Shown here one piece after another: positions 5,672 to 6,171 of a stretch of DNA of 6,171 nucleotides. A model generated the notes under the pieces. It worked only from the letters and a program-made list of their open reading frames with translations, ran no database searches and had not been told where the DNA came from. The stretch comes from Patescibacteria group bacterium (GTDB taxonomy: Bacteria > Patescibacteriota > Microgenomatia > UBA12405). The position numbers and the translations under genes are program-made. The stretch's first letter is position 1. The number at the start of each line of letters is the position of its first letter. The stretch covers positions 1 to 6,171 of the forward strand of contig JAHIEZ010000008.1 in the NCBI GenBank assembly GCA_018901355.1, in the 5' to 3' direction.

Positions 5672-6171
5672 ATGGCTAAACGTGGACGTAAGAGAAAAAA
5701 CAGCAACAGAATTATTCCGAAGCTTAAACTAAAAGCTACTACCGTTCAGTCTATCTTTTTTATTTTCTTTCTTATCCTCTCTATCCTTTCCATTTTCTCT
5801 TTTCTTCAGATTGGTCCCGTTCCCACCCGTTACAATTATCTTTTAACCAAATTTTTTGGTTTTACTTCGATTATGGTTCCCTTTCTTCTTCTTCTATTGT
5901 CCTTTCTTTTCGCCAAATTAAGATCTCCTCTCAAGGAACCCAATATTATCCTTGGTTTCTTAATTATGTTTATTTCCATTTTAAGTTTGTTCAAACAGGG
6001 TTTGGTTGGTAGATTTCTTTGGCTTCAAATTCTATCTCTTTTTACCGAAATTCCTTCTTATCTTATTTTTTTCTTTTCTTTCATTGTCGGTTTTGTGGTT
6101 TTGTTTGACACCTCAGTTGTTCAAATCGTCAAATTTTTTATTTCCACTTTCAATCTCATCAAAAAGTACAC
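5672..6171 (+). CDS. ftsK: Probable FtsK/SpoIIIE DNA translocase, N-terminal membrane domain (3' end outside window)
   Basis: The frame stays open from the ATG at 5672 to the right edge, giving 166 residues with no stop. The protein starts with a very basic segment (MAKRGRKRKN, then IIPKLKLK), followed by four hydrophobic segments at about residues 25-46, 61-82, 90-107 and 128-146. A basic N-terminus followed by four membrane spans, then a segment like LFDTSVVQIVKFF, is the pattern of the FtsK N-terminal domain that anchors the translocase at the division site. The ATPase motor and gamma domain would lie beyond the window, so the call rests on topology and resemblance to FtsK proteins, not on catalytic motifs. 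An unrelated four-span membrane protein remains possible. It has its own promoter-like sequence just upstream and follows proS by 31 bases. Confidence 0.7.
   Translation, partial: MAKRGRKRKNSNRIIPKLKLKATTVQSIFFIFFLILSILSIFSFLQIGPVPTRYNYLLTKFFGFTSIMVPFLLLLLSFLFAKLRSPLKEPNIILGFLIMFISILSLFKQGLVGRFLWLQILSLFTEIPSYLIFFFSFIVGFVVLFDTSVVQIVKFFISTFNLIKKY

Noticed and set aside
1..6171. Alternative genetic code with UGA read as Gly
   Set aside because: All genes use TAA or TAG, but none of about 2,000 codons is an in-frame TGA and every domain is full length in the standard code. Recoded lineages use UGA often.

Overview
The window reads as a compact bacterial chromosome segment with seven genes, all on the + strand and tightly packed. 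The largest gap between genes is 31 bases. The likely source is a Candidate Phyla Radiation (Patescibacteria) genome, most plausibly Microgenomates-like. This placement is inferred from reduced or remodelled housekeeping enzymes: a Lon AAA+ core without protease, a ProRS without editing domain, an RNase J with altered active-site motifs, and a family 4 UDG. Moderate-to-low GC and the lack of Shine-Dalgarno sequences fit too. The standard genetic code fits: about 2,000 codons contain no in-frame TGA, which argues against the UGA-glycine lineages (Gracilibacteria, Absconditabacteria).

Layout: (1) the C-terminal third of polynucleotide phosphorylase (pnp), cut by the left edge; (2) a 352-residue Lon-like AAA+ ATPase that ends where the Lon protease domain should begin; (3) a 63-residue single-span membrane protein with a pentaproline tail, whose start overlaps the stop of gene 2; (4) a family 4 uracil-DNA glycosylase; (5) ribonuclease J; (6) a short prolyl-tRNA synthetase; (7) the N-terminal membrane domain of a probable FtsK DNA translocase, cut by the right edge. 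There are no RNA genes, mobile elements, CRISPR arrays or gene-free stretches over 300 bases.

Functionally, pnp and rnj supply 3'-to-5' and 5'-to-3'/endonucleolytic RNA decay. UDG handles uracil repair, ProRS handles translation, FtsK handles chromosome segregation, and the Lon-like ATPase is probably an unfoldase or remodeller of unknown partner. Nothing marks the region as a mobile or defence island.

The points most worth attention are the clean loss of the Lon protease domain together with an overlapping small membrane gene; replacement of a metal-ligand histidine in RNase J; and a recurring -10-like hexamer placed 5 to 6 bases before four of the six visible start codons, which suggests leaderless transcription. 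I see no strong evidence for an entirely new multi-gene system. The Lon-like ATPase plus membrane peptide pair is the best candidate for an undescribed module.
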